Assembly: GCA_018647605.1 (NCBI GenBank)
Contig: JABGSU010000052.1
Location: 1 to 32,082 of the forward strand
Length of the DNA stretch: 32,082 nucleotides
From: Flavobacteriaceae bacterium
Lineage (GTDB): Bacteria > Bacteroidota > Bacteroidia > Flavobacteriales > Flavobacteriaceae
Direction of reading: 5' to 3'
The position numbers were made by a program, and so were the translations under genes. Of this stretch, positions 20,794 through 30,364 are shown piece by piece (position 1 is the first letter of the stretch; every line of letters begins with the position of its first letter). The notes below the pieces were generated by a model. It saw only the letters and a program-made list of their open reading frames with translations, was not told where the DNA came from and ran no database searches.

Positions 20794-21723
20794 TTATTTT
20801 TCAAATTTAGACTTCAGAGGATACATTTTTTTCAAGAAAGGTTCAACCTGTGCACGATGTTCATCGGTTGCGTGTTCAGAATCGTTAATGCAGAATAATT
20901 GAGGATTGTATTTGGTAATATATTTCTGATAATTAGTTCGATGAACTCTTATTCTACAAGATTCTTTTCGATCGGCATAAGTTAAAATCCCTCTGTTATT
21001 CGCCAGTGCATAATAATTGATTAAAATTCTATGTATGTCTGTCTTGTCCCTAAAACGATTACCAAAGACAGCCTCTAATTCTTTATTAAAAACATTTTCG
21101 ACTACTGCTTTGAAATCACTTTTTAAAAAAGCATCTATATTGTGATGTTGACTAATGGGATAGAAAATATTAAATCTTTTCTTAAACAATATAAAAGCAT
21201 TTTCAATAGCCAATCTGTAGGTGTTTACATTAATATTCAACGCTTTTTTAAGTTTGAGTTTATACTTAATCAATGGATTGTATAGCATTCTCATTATGGG
21301 AAGCCCATCTTTAAAAAAGAATGAAGGTTTTAAATCATCATTGACAAACGTATCGTCATTTGCAAAAAGAAAATGTTCAGATAAGTCTGGGATTTTATAA
21401 ATAAAGTGTTCTATTAAACTGGAATTAAACAGTGGGAGAATCTCATTGGGAATAATCTGAGAATGATGAACGATTTCAATTTTTGGATGACTTGTATCCA
21501 AAAAAACAGGGATTTGATCGTCTGTAAAAATAAATATTTTTCGAATCCATGGAAGGTGTTTTTCAACAGAACGCAAAGAATATTTAAGCTCTTGATTATC
21601 AACATAACGTCCTACTGTATTAATTTTCTTATCCATGTATCGTTGTTTTTTCTCTAACCATTTAGGATCATTACCATCGACCCACATATAAACCAAATCG
21701 ATACTTATATTCTTACTACTCAT
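20794..21723 (-). CDS. Stealth-family protein, second copy
   Basis: IDLVYMWVDGNDPKWLEKKQRY; ELKYSLRSVEKHLPWIRKIFIFTDDQIPVFLD...IIPNEILPLFNSSLIEHFIYKIPDLSEHFLFANDDTFV; HHNIDAFLKSDFKAVVENVF; LFCINDSEHAT. Confidence 0.88.
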   Translation of the reverse strand: MSSKNISIDLVYMWVDGNDPKWLEKKQRYMDKKINTVGRYVDNQELKYSLRSVEKHLPWIRKIFIFTDDQIPVFLDTSHPKIEIVHHSQIIPNEILPLFNSSLIEHFIYKIPDLSEHFLFANDDTFVNDDLKPSFFFKDGLPIMRMLYNPLIKYKLKLKKALNINVNTYRLAIENAFILFKKRFNIFYPISQHHNIDAFLKSDFKAVVENVFNKELEAVFGNRFRDKTDIHRILINYYALANNRGILTYADRKESCRIRVHRTNYQKYITKYNPQLFCINDSEHATDEHRAQVEPFLKKMYPLKSKFEK

Positions 21724-21940
21724 AAAAATAATTTTGATAAAGCAACAATGACTTATCTATTCTAATTTGTTAATTTCTTAAATAATACGATTACCGACAA
21801 TCTTTCTACCCAAAAGGATTTTAAAGTAAAAAACATCTTAAATTCAAACAACATTCAAGGCAAGCAAAACTTGTAAATTCATCCATTAAACTAATTCATA
21901 AATTAGCATTAAATTGTAATGTTAAAAATAAATCAATTTT

Positions 21941-22993
21941 ATGAAATTAAGCTTATTTTATTTTGTTGTCCTTGGAGGATTTTTTTTTAGTAAAGCGCAG
22001 GACAATTCCCCAAATATTATTTTAATGATTGGTGACGGAATGGGTTTAAGTCAAATATCGGCAGGAATGTATGCCAATAACAACCAAACGGTCTTGGAAG
22101 ATTTCCCCGTCATTGGGCTTTCTAAAACTCAGGCACTAAGGAATCTCGTTACCGATTCTGCTGCAAGTGGAACAGCAATGGCCTGTGGAGAAAAAACCTA
22201 TAACGGTGTCATTGGGATTAATCAATATAACAAAGAACTAAAATCCATCCTCGAGATTTGTGAGGAAAACGGATACAAGACTGGACTCATTGCCACCTCC
22301 ACTATTGTACACGCTACTCCAGCCTCTTTCTACGCCAATGTTGTGTCTCGAAAAAAATATGAGGAAATTGCTTTACAGATGAGTATGAGTGAAGTAGATT
22401 ATTTTATTGGAGGTGGTAAAAATTACTTCATAAATAGAACAGATAACAGGAATTTAATCAAGGAAATGGAAACGGTGGACGTGGTAAAAAACCTAAGAGC
22501 GTTCAAAAAATCTTCTGCTGACAAAATTGGCTTGTTTACATATGATAACGATCCTCCATCACTCAATGAAGGAAGGGATCCAATATTGGCAGAATATCTC
22601 GCTGCTACTTTAGAAAAATTAGACAACCGTAAAAAACCTTTTTTTCTTATGGTAGAAGGTTCACAAATCGATTGGGGGGGACATGCTAATGATATTGATT
22701 ACATTACTTCAGAGTTTATAGAATTCAATAACACCGTAGGTGTTGCTCTCAATTATGCAAAAAACAACCCCAACACCCTAATTATAGTCACAGCCGATCA
22801 TGAAACGGGAGGACTAGCAATCATCAAAGGAAAAACACAAACCTTTGAAATGGAGGCCAGCTTTAACACATCAGGGCACACTGCTACAATGGTACCCGTA
22901 TTTAGCTATGGAAAATCATCTGGTCTTTTTGCAGGTATTTATCAAAATACCCAAATTTTTCACAAAATGAAAAAAGCCATAGGTGTGAATTGA
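21941..22993 (+). CDS. Secreted alkaline phosphatase
   Basis: N-terminal signal peptide (MKLSLFYFVVLGGFFFSKAQ); NIILMIGDGMGLSQISA; VTDSAASGTAMACGEKTYNGVIG (Ser nucleophile); VTADHETGGLAI. Confidence 0.93.
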   Translation: MKLSLFYFVVLGGFFFSKAQDNSPNIILMIGDGMGLSQISAGMYANNNQTVLEDFPVIGLSKTQALRNLVTDSAASGTAMACGEKTYNGVIGINQYNKELKSILEICEENGYKTGLIATSTIVHATPASFYANVVSRKKYEEIALQMSMSEVDYFIGGGKNYFINRTDNRNLIKEMETVDVVKNLRAFKKSSADKIGLFTYDNDPPSLNEGRDPILAEYLAATLEKLDNRKKPFFLMVEGSQIDWGGHANDIDYITSEFIEFNNTVGVALNYAKNNPNTLIIVTADHETGGLAIIKGKTQTFEMEASFNTSGHTATMVPVFSYGKSSGLFAGIYQNTQIFHKMKKAIGVN

Positions 22994-22994
22994 T

Positions 22995-24014
22995 TTATTT
23001 GGTTCTCATGTTTTGGATTACCTCTTTGTCAAAATCTTCGTCATCCTCTATAATTTCAAAAAAGCTCATCAGGTATTCTTTTGTGCTTTCAAATTCTGAA
23101 CTCAACTCGAATTGAGATTGTTGTCCATCAATGATTTCAAAAAATGCCGTCTTATTGTCTATTAATTGTTCCCTCACCTCTTCGACGATAGATTCATCTC
23201 TTTTAAAGCCTCGATATTTTCTGTCTTTAACAGAATTGATTCCCAACCTGCTATTTACAATGGCATAGCTTGCATCAACCAAACCGCACAAATCAAAATC
23301 GTAGGGCAATGGATAGATTTTTTTATCTGCATAAAGTAATTTTCCATTGTGTTGATAGGCCACAGAAAAATCGGTATTACCAATCATAAATTGGAACATA
23401 GTATTACGTATCGAAGTCATATCATCCATGGCCTTGGGATGAATATACCTCTCAAAAGACTTGCCTTCGAACCGATCTGCAACGCGCTTGTCATCTTCAA
23501 TTAAGAATCCTTTAAGTTGATGCACGACTGTTTTCTTTTTTTTGATTTCCAAAAATTCAATATCAACCATTCTGGTTTTAAAATGATACGGTGATATTTT
23601 TTCATAGAGTTTATAAGCAATAAATTCCTGAACAATATTGTCGTTTTTTTCTTTTTGCAACAAACAAGGAACAACCAATTTTAAGTTTTTGTTTCCCTCA
23701 AACAAAGATCCCTCAGCTTTTGATTTTTTTATTTTCATCTTAATGGGAGGAAAATAGCACTTGGATCTTCTAAAATTACCTCTGGCCCTTAGAGAAACTT
23801 CAAGGTCGTTCCATTTGTTTTCGTTCCAAAAAGACATATTTGTTTTGACATAAGTAGTATCGTCTGTTTCAAGTCTAATTACATCATTGGAGTAACTCAA
23901 CTTAATTTTTAAAGGAGTCTGATCTTGGAAGAGTTTATCTGATTTCTGATCAACCTGAGCACAAAGGGCAGTTGTCATAAAAAGCCCAAGCCAAAAAAAC
24001 ATTTGTTTATTCAT
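22995..24014 (-). CDS. Secreted CotH-like protein of unknown function
   Basis: Signal peptide MNKQMFFWLGLFMTTALCAQ. LRARGNFRRSKCYFPPIKMKI, FMIGNTDFSVAYQHN and PLPYDFDLCGLVDASYAI are reminiscent of CotH kinase-like domains. ATG 24014 gives a clean signal peptide and removes the overlap with the divergent gene. Confidence 0.65.
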   Translation of the reverse strand: MNKQMFFWLGLFMTTALCAQVDQKSDKLFQDQTPLKIKLSYSNDVIRLETDDTTYVKTNMSFWNENKWNDLEVSLRARGNFRRSKCYFPPIKMKIKKSKAEGSLFEGNKNLKLVVPCLLQKEKNDNIVQEFIAYKLYEKISPYHFKTRMVDIEFLEIKKKKTVVHQLKGFLIEDDKRVADRFEGKSFERYIHPKAMDDMTSIRNTMFQFMIGNTDFSVAYQHNGKLLYADKKIYPLPYDFDLCGLVDASYAIVNSRLGINSVKDRKYRGFKRDESIVEEVREQLIDNKTAFFEIIDGQQSQFELSSEFESTKEYLMSFFEIIEDDEDFDKEVIQNMRTK

Positions 24015-24055
24015 AATATAGTTAATAGTTTTATGAATCCAAAATACTAAAATTT

Positions 24056-24802
24056 GTGATAAAATACCTCTCCATACTGAATCATCGTACTGTAATAACA
24101 TTATTGCTTTCCCTATTGATTCCTTTTTCGGCCTATCATTTCGAAATTATTTATAATATTGACCTAACATTGATCAGCATTGCAATAATATTTCCTTTAG
24201 TTTTTGCGATACGCGGGGCTTTTAAAAGAAGAGAAAAAGCTCTAGAGTTTTTGAGCTTGCATAGAGGTGCCCTCAAAACAATTGGTTACTTTTTTATGAT
24301 TAGCCCCAAATTACCAGATAAAGCTAAAAATGAAATAATCAAAATACTAGAAGATTTATCCAATACATTTTTGGATCATCTCTCACAATCCAGCCACAAT
24401 ACGGATTTTGTGGATGCAAAAACAGCTTCAATTTTTGAATTTATCAAAAAACACGATGAAGAAATATCGGGAGGAGTAAAACAAAAGATCTTCAGATTTA
24501 TCAAAGACGTTCATGTTGCCCAAGAAAATTTGATTGCCGTTCACACCCATAGAACACCCATCAGTTTAAAAGCTTATTGTTTGATATTTATCTATATGTT
24601 TCCTGTCATATACACTCCAACCATCATCAATAAAATAGGATTGGATAATCCATCAGGCTTGACCTATTTTGTTGTCATTCTGAGTGAGTTCATTCTTATT
24701 TCTCTCTATAACATCCAAGATCAAATGGAATACCCGTTTGACAAAGATGGCTTGGATGACATTAAACTGGATTACTTCAAAATCAACAGATCTATCAAAT
24801 AA
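24056..24802 (+). CDS. Integral membrane protein of unknown function (bestrophin-like architecture possible)
   Basis: 248 aa, GTG start, hydrophobic helix pair at the N-terminus (VITLLLSLLIPFSAYHF, LTLISIAIIFPLVFAIRGAFKRREKAL) and another pair near the C-terminus. Family not certain. Confidence 0.6.
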   Translation: MIKYLSILNHRTVITLLLSLLIPFSAYHFEIIYNIDLTLISIAIIFPLVFAIRGAFKRREKALEFLSLHRGALKTIGYFFMISPKLPDKAKNEIIKILEDLSNTFLDHLSQSSHNTDFVDAKTASIFEFIKKHDEEISGGVKQKIFRFIKDVHVAQENLIAVHTHRTPISLKAYCLIFIYMFPVIYTPTIINKIGLDNPSGLTYFVVILSEFILISLYNIQDQMEYPFDKDGLDDIKLDYFKINRSIK

Positions 24803-25100
24803 TTTCAGTCTATAAATCTCAATGCAGGATTCATTAAACCATTTTCAGGATTTTATTAAATCATACTTTATTTTCTTCACTTAGGGGTTTAAGATTGAAA
24901 TTTCATCTTATGGAATTTTTTATGTAAAATACCTCAAGTAGATCATGAAGAGTTATTTTCAAATTAGATTATCAATATCTAAGAATTTTCAATCAAATTT
25001 TACATAAACAATTATTTATTAAACCATAAAACAGCTTTTAATGAAAATTTTGGTAGTAACTTTGATATATAATTAATTTGTACCAATATAATTGTCTAAA

Positions 25101-25139
25101 ATTAACATTAAATAAACATTAGAAATATATAATGTTAAT
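25101..25139. repeat. Inverted repeat in the leader of the small ankyrin-like gene
   Basis: ATTAACATTA (25101-25110) and TAATGTTAAT (25130-25139), perfect 10-bp arms, 19-nt spacer. Confidence 0.7.
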
Positions 25140-25190
25140 TTTGTACATTACAAGGGTAATTAAATTGAATAATATTTATCGATTCGTAAA

Positions 25191-25198
25191 TATCTTTG
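25191..25198 (+). promoter_or_regulatory. Putative -7 box TATCTTTG
   Basis: TAnnTTTG match 23 nt upstream of ATG 25222; TTG at 25165-25167 is a possible -33 element. Confidence 0.35.
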
Positions 25199-25221
25199 AA
25201 CAAAAATAAATACTAATTGTA

Positions 25222-25638
25222 ATGAAAAAGTTTTTACTCGCAGCATTCTCAATCTCATTAACAACACTAGGCGCAGCCGAAGCGTTAATTCCAATGGACA
25301 GCTTGTCGATTCCCAAAGACAGCCTATCTATTCATATTGTTGAGGAGAAGTCCTCCGATATTGAAGAGAAAACCCTTATCGCAATTCAAACGGAAGATTA
25401 TGCCTACATGGAACGACTTCTGCAATTGGGAACTATTAATCCGAGAATGATGGTAGAGGGCAAGCCTCTGATTATTCACGCTGCTATTCATGATAAAGCA
25501 GAAATGATTTTACTATTGGCCACTTATGGCGCTATGCTGGTTAATCCCATTTGTGAAGAAGGAAAGGATATCATGGAATATGCAAAAGAATATAATGCCA
25601 TTCATGCCCAAGCTCAGATCATTATTATAAAATCTTAA
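25222..25638 (+). CDS. Small secreted protein with ankyrin-like repeats
   Basis: Signal peptide MKKFLLAAFSISLTTLGAAEA, then two helix-turn-helix units: EDYAYMERLLQLGTINPRMMVEGKPLIIHAAIHDKAEMILLLATYGAML. Confidence 0.65.
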   Translation: MKKFLLAAFSISLTTLGAAEALIPMDSLSIPKDSLSIHIVEEKSSDIEEKTLIAIQTEDYAYMERLLQLGTINPRMMVEGKPLIIHAAIHDKAEMILLLATYGAMLVNPICEEGKDIMEYAKEYNAIHAQAQIIIIKS

Positions 25639-25720
25639 TCAAAAAATTATTACTTAGCCTTGATTGGTTGCACTTCCAATCATTAATTCCATTTTAAAAA
25701 TAATCATCTAATAATATTAA

Positions 25721-25753
25721 AAAAACCTCTATGAAATCATAGAGGTTTTTTTT
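25721..25753. terminator. Hairpin terminator, likely bidirectional
   Basis: AAAAAACCTCTATGaaatCATAGAGGTTTTTTTT, with A- and T-tracts on both sides. Lies between the ankyrin-like gene (+) and the tRNA 3' end (-). Confidence 0.85.
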
Positions 25754-25754
25754 G

Positions 25755-25836
25755 TGCGGGTGAAGGGACTCGAACCCCCACGCCGTGAAGCACTAGATCC
25801 TAAATCTAGCGTGTCTACCAATTTCACCACACCCGC
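25755..25836 (-). tRNA. tRNA-Leu (anticodon UAG)
   Basis: Minus strand GCGGGTGTGGTGAAATTGGTAGACACGCTAGATTTAGGATCTAGTGCTTCACGGCGTGGGGGTTCGAGTCCCTTCACCCGCA: 7-bp acceptor, anticodon stem CTAGA/TCTAG with loop TTTAGGA, long variable arm, TTCGAGTCC T-loop. CCA not encoded. Confidence 0.96.
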
Positions 25837-25935
25837 ATTAGGGAGGACAAATATAGTCAAGTTTTCTTAAAATAATTTTCAGTAAAAAGAAAAAGAAAGA
25901 ATGTTTTGTACTTTTATACAGATGTTCAATAGCCC

Positions 25936-27327
25936 ATGAAAAAACTTATCCAAAATCAAAAAGAAGTTTTTATTAATCAACTTCTTGAATTACTCAAAAT
26001 TCCTTCCATTAGTGCTGACCCTCAATACAAAGATGAAGTCAAAAAAACGGCAGAGTGGATCAAAAATGCATTAAATGATATTGGTTGCACTACAGTAAAA
26101 ATATATGAAACAGAAGGACACCCAGTAGTATATGGAGAAATTTTAGTTTCGGAAAGTGCTCCCACTGTTTTGGTTTACGGTCATTATGATGTTCAACCTC
26201 CTGATCCATTGGAATTATGGGATAGCCCCCCTTTTGAACCCATCATTAAAAAGACTGACCTTCACCCAAACGGTGCCATCTTTGCTCGAGGCGCTTGTGA
26301 TGACAAAGGACAAATGTTTATGCATCTCAAAGCCATTGAACTTTTGGTGAAAAATAAATCCTTGAACAGCAATGTAAAATTTGTGATAGAAGGTGAGGAA
26401 GAAGTGGGCAGCGATCATCTAGAGAAATTCATCACCGATCACAAAAGCATGTTACAATCCGATATTATACTTATATCAGATACAGGCATCAATAGCATTC
26501 AAAACCCTGCCATTACTACTGGATTGAGAGGGCTGAGTTATATGGAAGTAACGGTTATTGGACCCAATAGAGATTTACATTCTGGATTGTACGGAGGAAC
26601 AGTTGCTAATCCCATCAATGTATTGTGCGATATGATTGCCTCCCTTCACGACCAAAATAGAAAAGTAAATATTTCTGGTTTTTATGATCAGGTAGTAGAA
26701 ATTTCTGAACAGGAACTTCAAAAAATGAATGAAAATGGGATTGATGAAAAAAGCTTTAAAGATTCCATTGGAATTGATGCTGTAATGGGGGAAAAAGGAT
26801 ACACCACACTTGATCGCAGATCAATCCGACCCACCCTCGATGTCAATGGAATTTGGGGTGGATATACTGGAGAAGGAGCTAAAACCGTCATTCCCAATAA
26901 AGCCCATGCAAAAATCTCCATGCGTTTGGTTCCCGATCAAAATTGGAAAGATATCAGTGTACTTTTTGAAAAACATTTTAAAGCAATAGCTCCTGCTGGG
27001 GTAAAAGTTGAGGTAACCACTCACCACGGTGGAGGCTCCTATGTAACACCTACAGATTCAGTGGCCTATAAAGCTGCTGAAAAAGCATATCAGCAGGTAT
27101 TTGGTGTCGTTCCCCATGCCAAAAGAGATGGAGGAAGTATTCCTATTGTTCCTATGTTCGAAAAAGTGCTGGGTAGCAAAACCCTACTGATGGGCTTTGG
27201 CTTCGATAGTGATGCCATCCACTCTCCAAACGAGCACTACGGAATTGATAATTTTCTAAAAGGGATAGAAACAATCGCTCTTTTTTATCCTCATTTCACA
27301 GCATTACAAAAGCAGTTGAAACCTTAA
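25936..27327 (+). CDS. M20-family dipeptidase/metallopeptidase
   Basis: VLVYGHYDVQPPDPLELWDSPPFEP, ARGACDDKGQMFMHLKA, FVIEGEEEVGSDHL, GGSIPIVP. Confidence 0.93.
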   Translation: MKKLIQNQKEVFINQLLELLKIPSISADPQYKDEVKKTAEWIKNALNDIGCTTVKIYETEGHPVVYGEILVSESAPTVLVYGHYDVQPPDPLELWDSPPFEPIIKKTDLHPNGAIFARGACDDKGQMFMHLKAIELLVKNKSLNSNVKFVIEGEEEVGSDHLEKFITDHKSMLQSDIILISDTGINSIQNPAITTGLRGLSYMEVTVIGPNRDLHSGLYGGTVANPINVLCDMIASLHDQNRKVNISGFYDQVVEISEQELQKMNENGIDEKSFKDSIGIDAVMGEKGYTTLDRRSIRPTLDVNGIWGGYTGEGAKTVIPNKAHAKISMRLVPDQNWKDISVLFEKHFKAIAPAGVKVEVTTHHGGGSYVTPTDSVAYKAAEKAYQQVFGVVPHAKRDGGSIPIVPMFEKVLGSKTLLMGFGFDSDAIHSPNEHYGIDNFLKGIETIALFYPHFTALQKQLKP

Positions 27328-28454
27328 TCCTTTAGCATAAAAAGATCAGAGGCAATACCATCCGAAAGAAATTTAGCACTTTTGGAGACTCTGAGTGTAT
27401 CTCCATCCCAATACAGTCTTTGTTCTGCAAGGTGATTTTCTACCTGTTTTTCAAGGTACTGGGAATAGTGGCGCCCAAAAGACTGGTTGATTTTTTCCAA
27501 TGAAACCCCCCAAGAAGTTCTTAAACCCGTCATCAAATACTCATTAAAAACCTCGTGTAATTTCAGGTTCTCGTAATGCGAAGGCAAAACACCCTCTTTT
27601 ATAGACTCCATATACTGGATATTATTGGACAAGTTCCAACTTCTTTTTCTTTTACCGTCAAAACTATGAGCAGCAGGACCTATTCCAACATAGGCCTTAC
27701 CCTTCCAATAATTTGAATTATTAATGGAATTGAATCCAGGCTTGCTGAAATTAGAAAATTCATAATTCTCATAATTTGCCTCCTCTAACCTTTTCACCAT
27801 CCAATCGTATTGAGATTTAACCAACTGCTCGTCTAACAGTTCAACCTCATTATTTTTGACTTGATGCGCCAACACCGTTTTGGCTTCAACCGTTAGTGCG
27901 TAGGTAGACAAATGAGGAGGGGTATACGTCAGCACCCGATTCAAATTGGTTTTCCAAGTCGAAAGATCACTAGAAGGGATTCCGTAAATCAAGTCAACAG
28001 AAAAATTATTAAAAAGCTGAGCCGTCCATTCGATAGAATCAATTCCTTGATCCACATTGTGAATTCTATTCATCAATTCTAATTCGGTATCAAAAAAAGA
28101 CTGTATACCAATACTCAATCGATTTACCCCTACAGACTTTAATCCTTTTAAATATTCATAGGAGACATCATCGGGGTTGACTTCAACAGTTATTTCAATC
28201 TTCTCCCCTAGCTTGACAGATGAATAGACTCCATTAATCAACCGTTCAATAGACTTTGGAGGCAATAAAGAGGGAGAGCCCCCACCAAAGTATATACTTT
28301 CCAAATTAGAAGGCAACTCCTCACTTCTGAGCTGAATCTCTCTTTCAAAAGCATACAACATTTCTTCCTGAAACTTTAATTGCGTAGAAAAGTGGAAATT
28401 ACAATAATGACAGGCTTGACGGCAAAAGGGAAAATGAAAATAGATACCCGCCAT
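27324..28454 (-). CDS. hemW: Radical SAM family heme chaperone
   Basis: AGIYFHFPFCRQACHYCNFHFST (CX3CX2C), SIYFGGGSPSLLPP, RLSIGIQSFFDTELELMNRIH. Confidence 0.93.
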   Translation of the reverse strand: MAGIYFHFPFCRQACHYCNFHFSTQLKFQEEMLYAFEREIQLRSEELPSNLESIYFGGGSPSLLPPKSIERLINGVYSSVKLGEKIEITVEVNPDDVSYEYLKGLKSVGVNRLSIGIQSFFDTELELMNRIHNVDQGIDSIEWTAQLFNNFSVDLIYGIPSSDLSTWKTNLNRVLTYTPPHLSTYALTVEAKTVLAHQVKNNEVELLDEQLVKSQYDWMVKRLEEANYENYEFSNFSKPGFNSINNSNYWKGKAYVGIGPAAHSFDGKRKRSWNLSNNIQYMESIKEGVLPSHYENLKLHEVFNEYLMTGLRTSWGVSLEKINQSFGRHYSQYLEKQVENHLAEQRLYWDGDTLRVSKSAKFLSDGIASDLFMLKD

Positions 28455-29014
28455 TAATCTGATTTAATTTTATTCGGATTTTGGCTGACATAGGCCTGCC
28501 ATCCCGAATATGAATTTGTTTTTTCGGGTCTCCCCTGATTGAAAAAATGACAGACAGCAGCCGCCAAACCGTCAGTAGCATCAAGATTTTTTGGTAACTC
28601 TTTAATTTTTAAAAGACTTTGAAGCATCTTTGCCACTTGTTCCTTAGAGGCATTACCACTACCCGTGATCGCCATTTTAATTTTTTTAGGGGAATATTCG
28701 GTTATGGGAACTTCTCGGTACAACCCAGCAGCCATGGCCACACCTTGGGCCCTCCCTAATTTCAACATGGACTGAACATTTTTACCAAAAAAAGGAGCCT
28801 CAATTGCAATTTGATCGGGATGGTATTCCTCTATTAATCCTAAAGTACGTGCAAATATCTGCTTAAGTTTTAAATAGTGATTATCGTATTTTTTAAGTTG
28901 TAACTCATGCATTTGGATGAGCTTCATTTCCCCTTTTTCAACTTTAATCAATCCAAAACCCATAATGGTGGTTCCAGGATCAATCCCCAAGATAATCTGA
29001 TCGTTTAAATTCAT
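28454..29014 (-). CDS. ruvC: Crossover junction endodeoxyribonuclease
   Basis: ILGIDPGTTIMGFGLI, IAIEAPFFGKNVQSMLKLGRAQGVAMAA, DATDGLAAAVCHF. Confidence 0.96.
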   Translation of the reverse strand: MNLNDQIILGIDPGTTIMGFGLIKVEKGEMKLIQMHELQLKKYDNHYLKLKQIFARTLGLIEEYHPDQIAIEAPFFGKNVQSMLKLGRAQGVAMAAGLYREVPITEYSPKKIKMAITGSGNASKEQVAKMLQSLLKIKELPKNLDATDGLAAAVCHFFNQGRPEKTNSYSGWQAYVSQNPNKIKSD

Positions 29015-29499
29015 TCAGCGGGTTGAGCACTGATGTTGACGGGCAAAGTAAACTCTGCATCAACATATACTCCTACGTTTGTTTTGGTTGCAGGAAGCGC
29101 TTTGGGTAAATTTACTACTGCATCTTCCAATACAGTCTCCAAATCGGGTAATGCTTCGAGAACATCATTTGAAATTTCAGCCTCTTCAAGACTAAATATT
29201 CCTTTTTTATCAACTTTAAGACGCAAAACAACAGACGCTTGGATAGGAGAACTGGCCACCAAATTAGCATCAGCTATAGAAGCCATAACGTATTCTGAAA
29301 TAAGATTCTGAAAACACTCCATTTGATCCTTTTTTTCCAAGGATTCGCATTCAGGAAAACTAGGAGCTTGATCCTTAGATGACCAAGCAGATGCTTTTTT
29401 TATCTCCTTACTCGAAACAGTTGTCGATTCAAATAATTCACAAGAAGAAATGAACACAAGCAAACAATATAATAGCAGAGACAATATTTTATTTTTCAT
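29011..29499 (-). CDS. Lipoprotein with TonB C-terminal-like domain
   Basis: Lipobox VFISSC; APSFPECESLEKKDQMECFQNLI resembles the PxFPxCE...CF segment of Bacteroidota TonB-like proteins. ATGA overlap with ruvC. Confidence 0.6.
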   Translation of the reverse strand: MKNKILSLLLYCLLVFISSCELFESTTVSSKEIKKASAWSSKDQAPSFPECESLEKKDQMECFQNLISEYVMASIADANLVASSPIQASVVLRLKVDKKGIFSLEEAEISNDVLEALPDLETVLEDAVVNLPKALPATKTNVGVYVDAEFTLPVNISAQPAE

Positions 29500-29608
29500 T
29501 TTATAATGGGTAGATTATTTGAACTTAAAATTACAAACTTTTGATCTATTTATTAATCAAACATTTTTATTTTTAAATTATCAAAATCTTAATGCTTTAT
29601 ACCTAAAT

Positions 29609-30106
29609 ATGGACTTAATATTAATTTTTACAGGCTTTTTGCTCATTCTACTCGGTCTTGTCGGCAGTTTTGTGCCAATCATACCAGGACCTATTACAGC
29701 CTGGTTGGGCCTTCTAATATTATATCAAACCTCATTTTTAGCTTCTGACTTCTACTTCTTAGCAATTACATTCTCTGTCGCTATTGGGGTGTTTATTTTA
29801 GATTATTTTATCCCCATGTTAGGTGCCAAAAAATTCGGCGGTACCAAAACAGGTATTATTGGTGCTACTTTAGGGCTAATCATTGGCTTATTATTTCTGG
29901 GGCCTCTAGGGATTTTCTTGGGTGCTTTTACAGGTGCTTTTATAGGGGAACTCATTCGTGAGTCTTCAGACAAACAAACTGCGCTTAGAGCTGCCACAGG
30001 ATCACTAATTGGCTTTTTAACAGGTGTTCTCCTAAAGTTTTCTGTGACCCTTATATATGCCTTTTACTTTGTGAAAATTATATGGACAAATCGCTCACTC
30101 CTATAA
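29609..30106 (+). CDS. DUF456 family membrane protein
   Basis: MDLILIFTGFLLILLGLVGSFVPIIPGPITAWLGLLIL and the glycine-rich GAKKFGGTKTGIIGATLGLIIGLLFLGPLGIFLGAFTGAFIGEL. ATG 29609 preferred over TTG 29519. Confidence 0.85.
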   Translation: MDLILIFTGFLLILLGLVGSFVPIIPGPITAWLGLLILYQTSFLASDFYFLAITFSVAIGVFILDYFIPMLGAKKFGGTKTGIIGATLGLIIGLLFLGPLGIFLGAFTGAFIGELIRESSDKQTALRAATGSLIGFLTGVLLKFSVTLIYAFYFVKIIWTNRSLL

Positions 30107-30364
30107 TTTATGAGTGCCCCCCTAACTTTAAAAATTCAATTAAACCACAACACTATATTTATTTAATGAAATTGTAATATTATTTGAGAAATAAGATTTC
30201 AGGTGGACGTAATATCTTGAATATATGAGGTTTTTTTTTTGGAACGATTAACATAATAATTGGTAAAACTCAAAAGTATTGAGTGTAAGATAATTCAGAC
30301 ATTCTGTTAACTTTACACAACTAAGTTAGGTAATAATAATTTTTGCTAATTTTACTACAACTTT

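Noticed and set aside
24015-24101. N-terminal extension of the CotH-like ORF overlapping the divergent membrane-protein ORF
   Set aside because: ATG 24014 yields a clean signal peptide and removes the overlap.
25755-25836. tRNA-Leu as an integration site for a mobile element
   Set aside because: No integrase, no visible duplicated tRNA end and ordinary flanking genes; only a terminator adjoins it.
30107-30364. AT-rich intergenic region with homopolymer T run before the Cys-rich peptide
   Set aside because: No convincing hairpin or RNA motif seen by eye; likely just promoter sequence.
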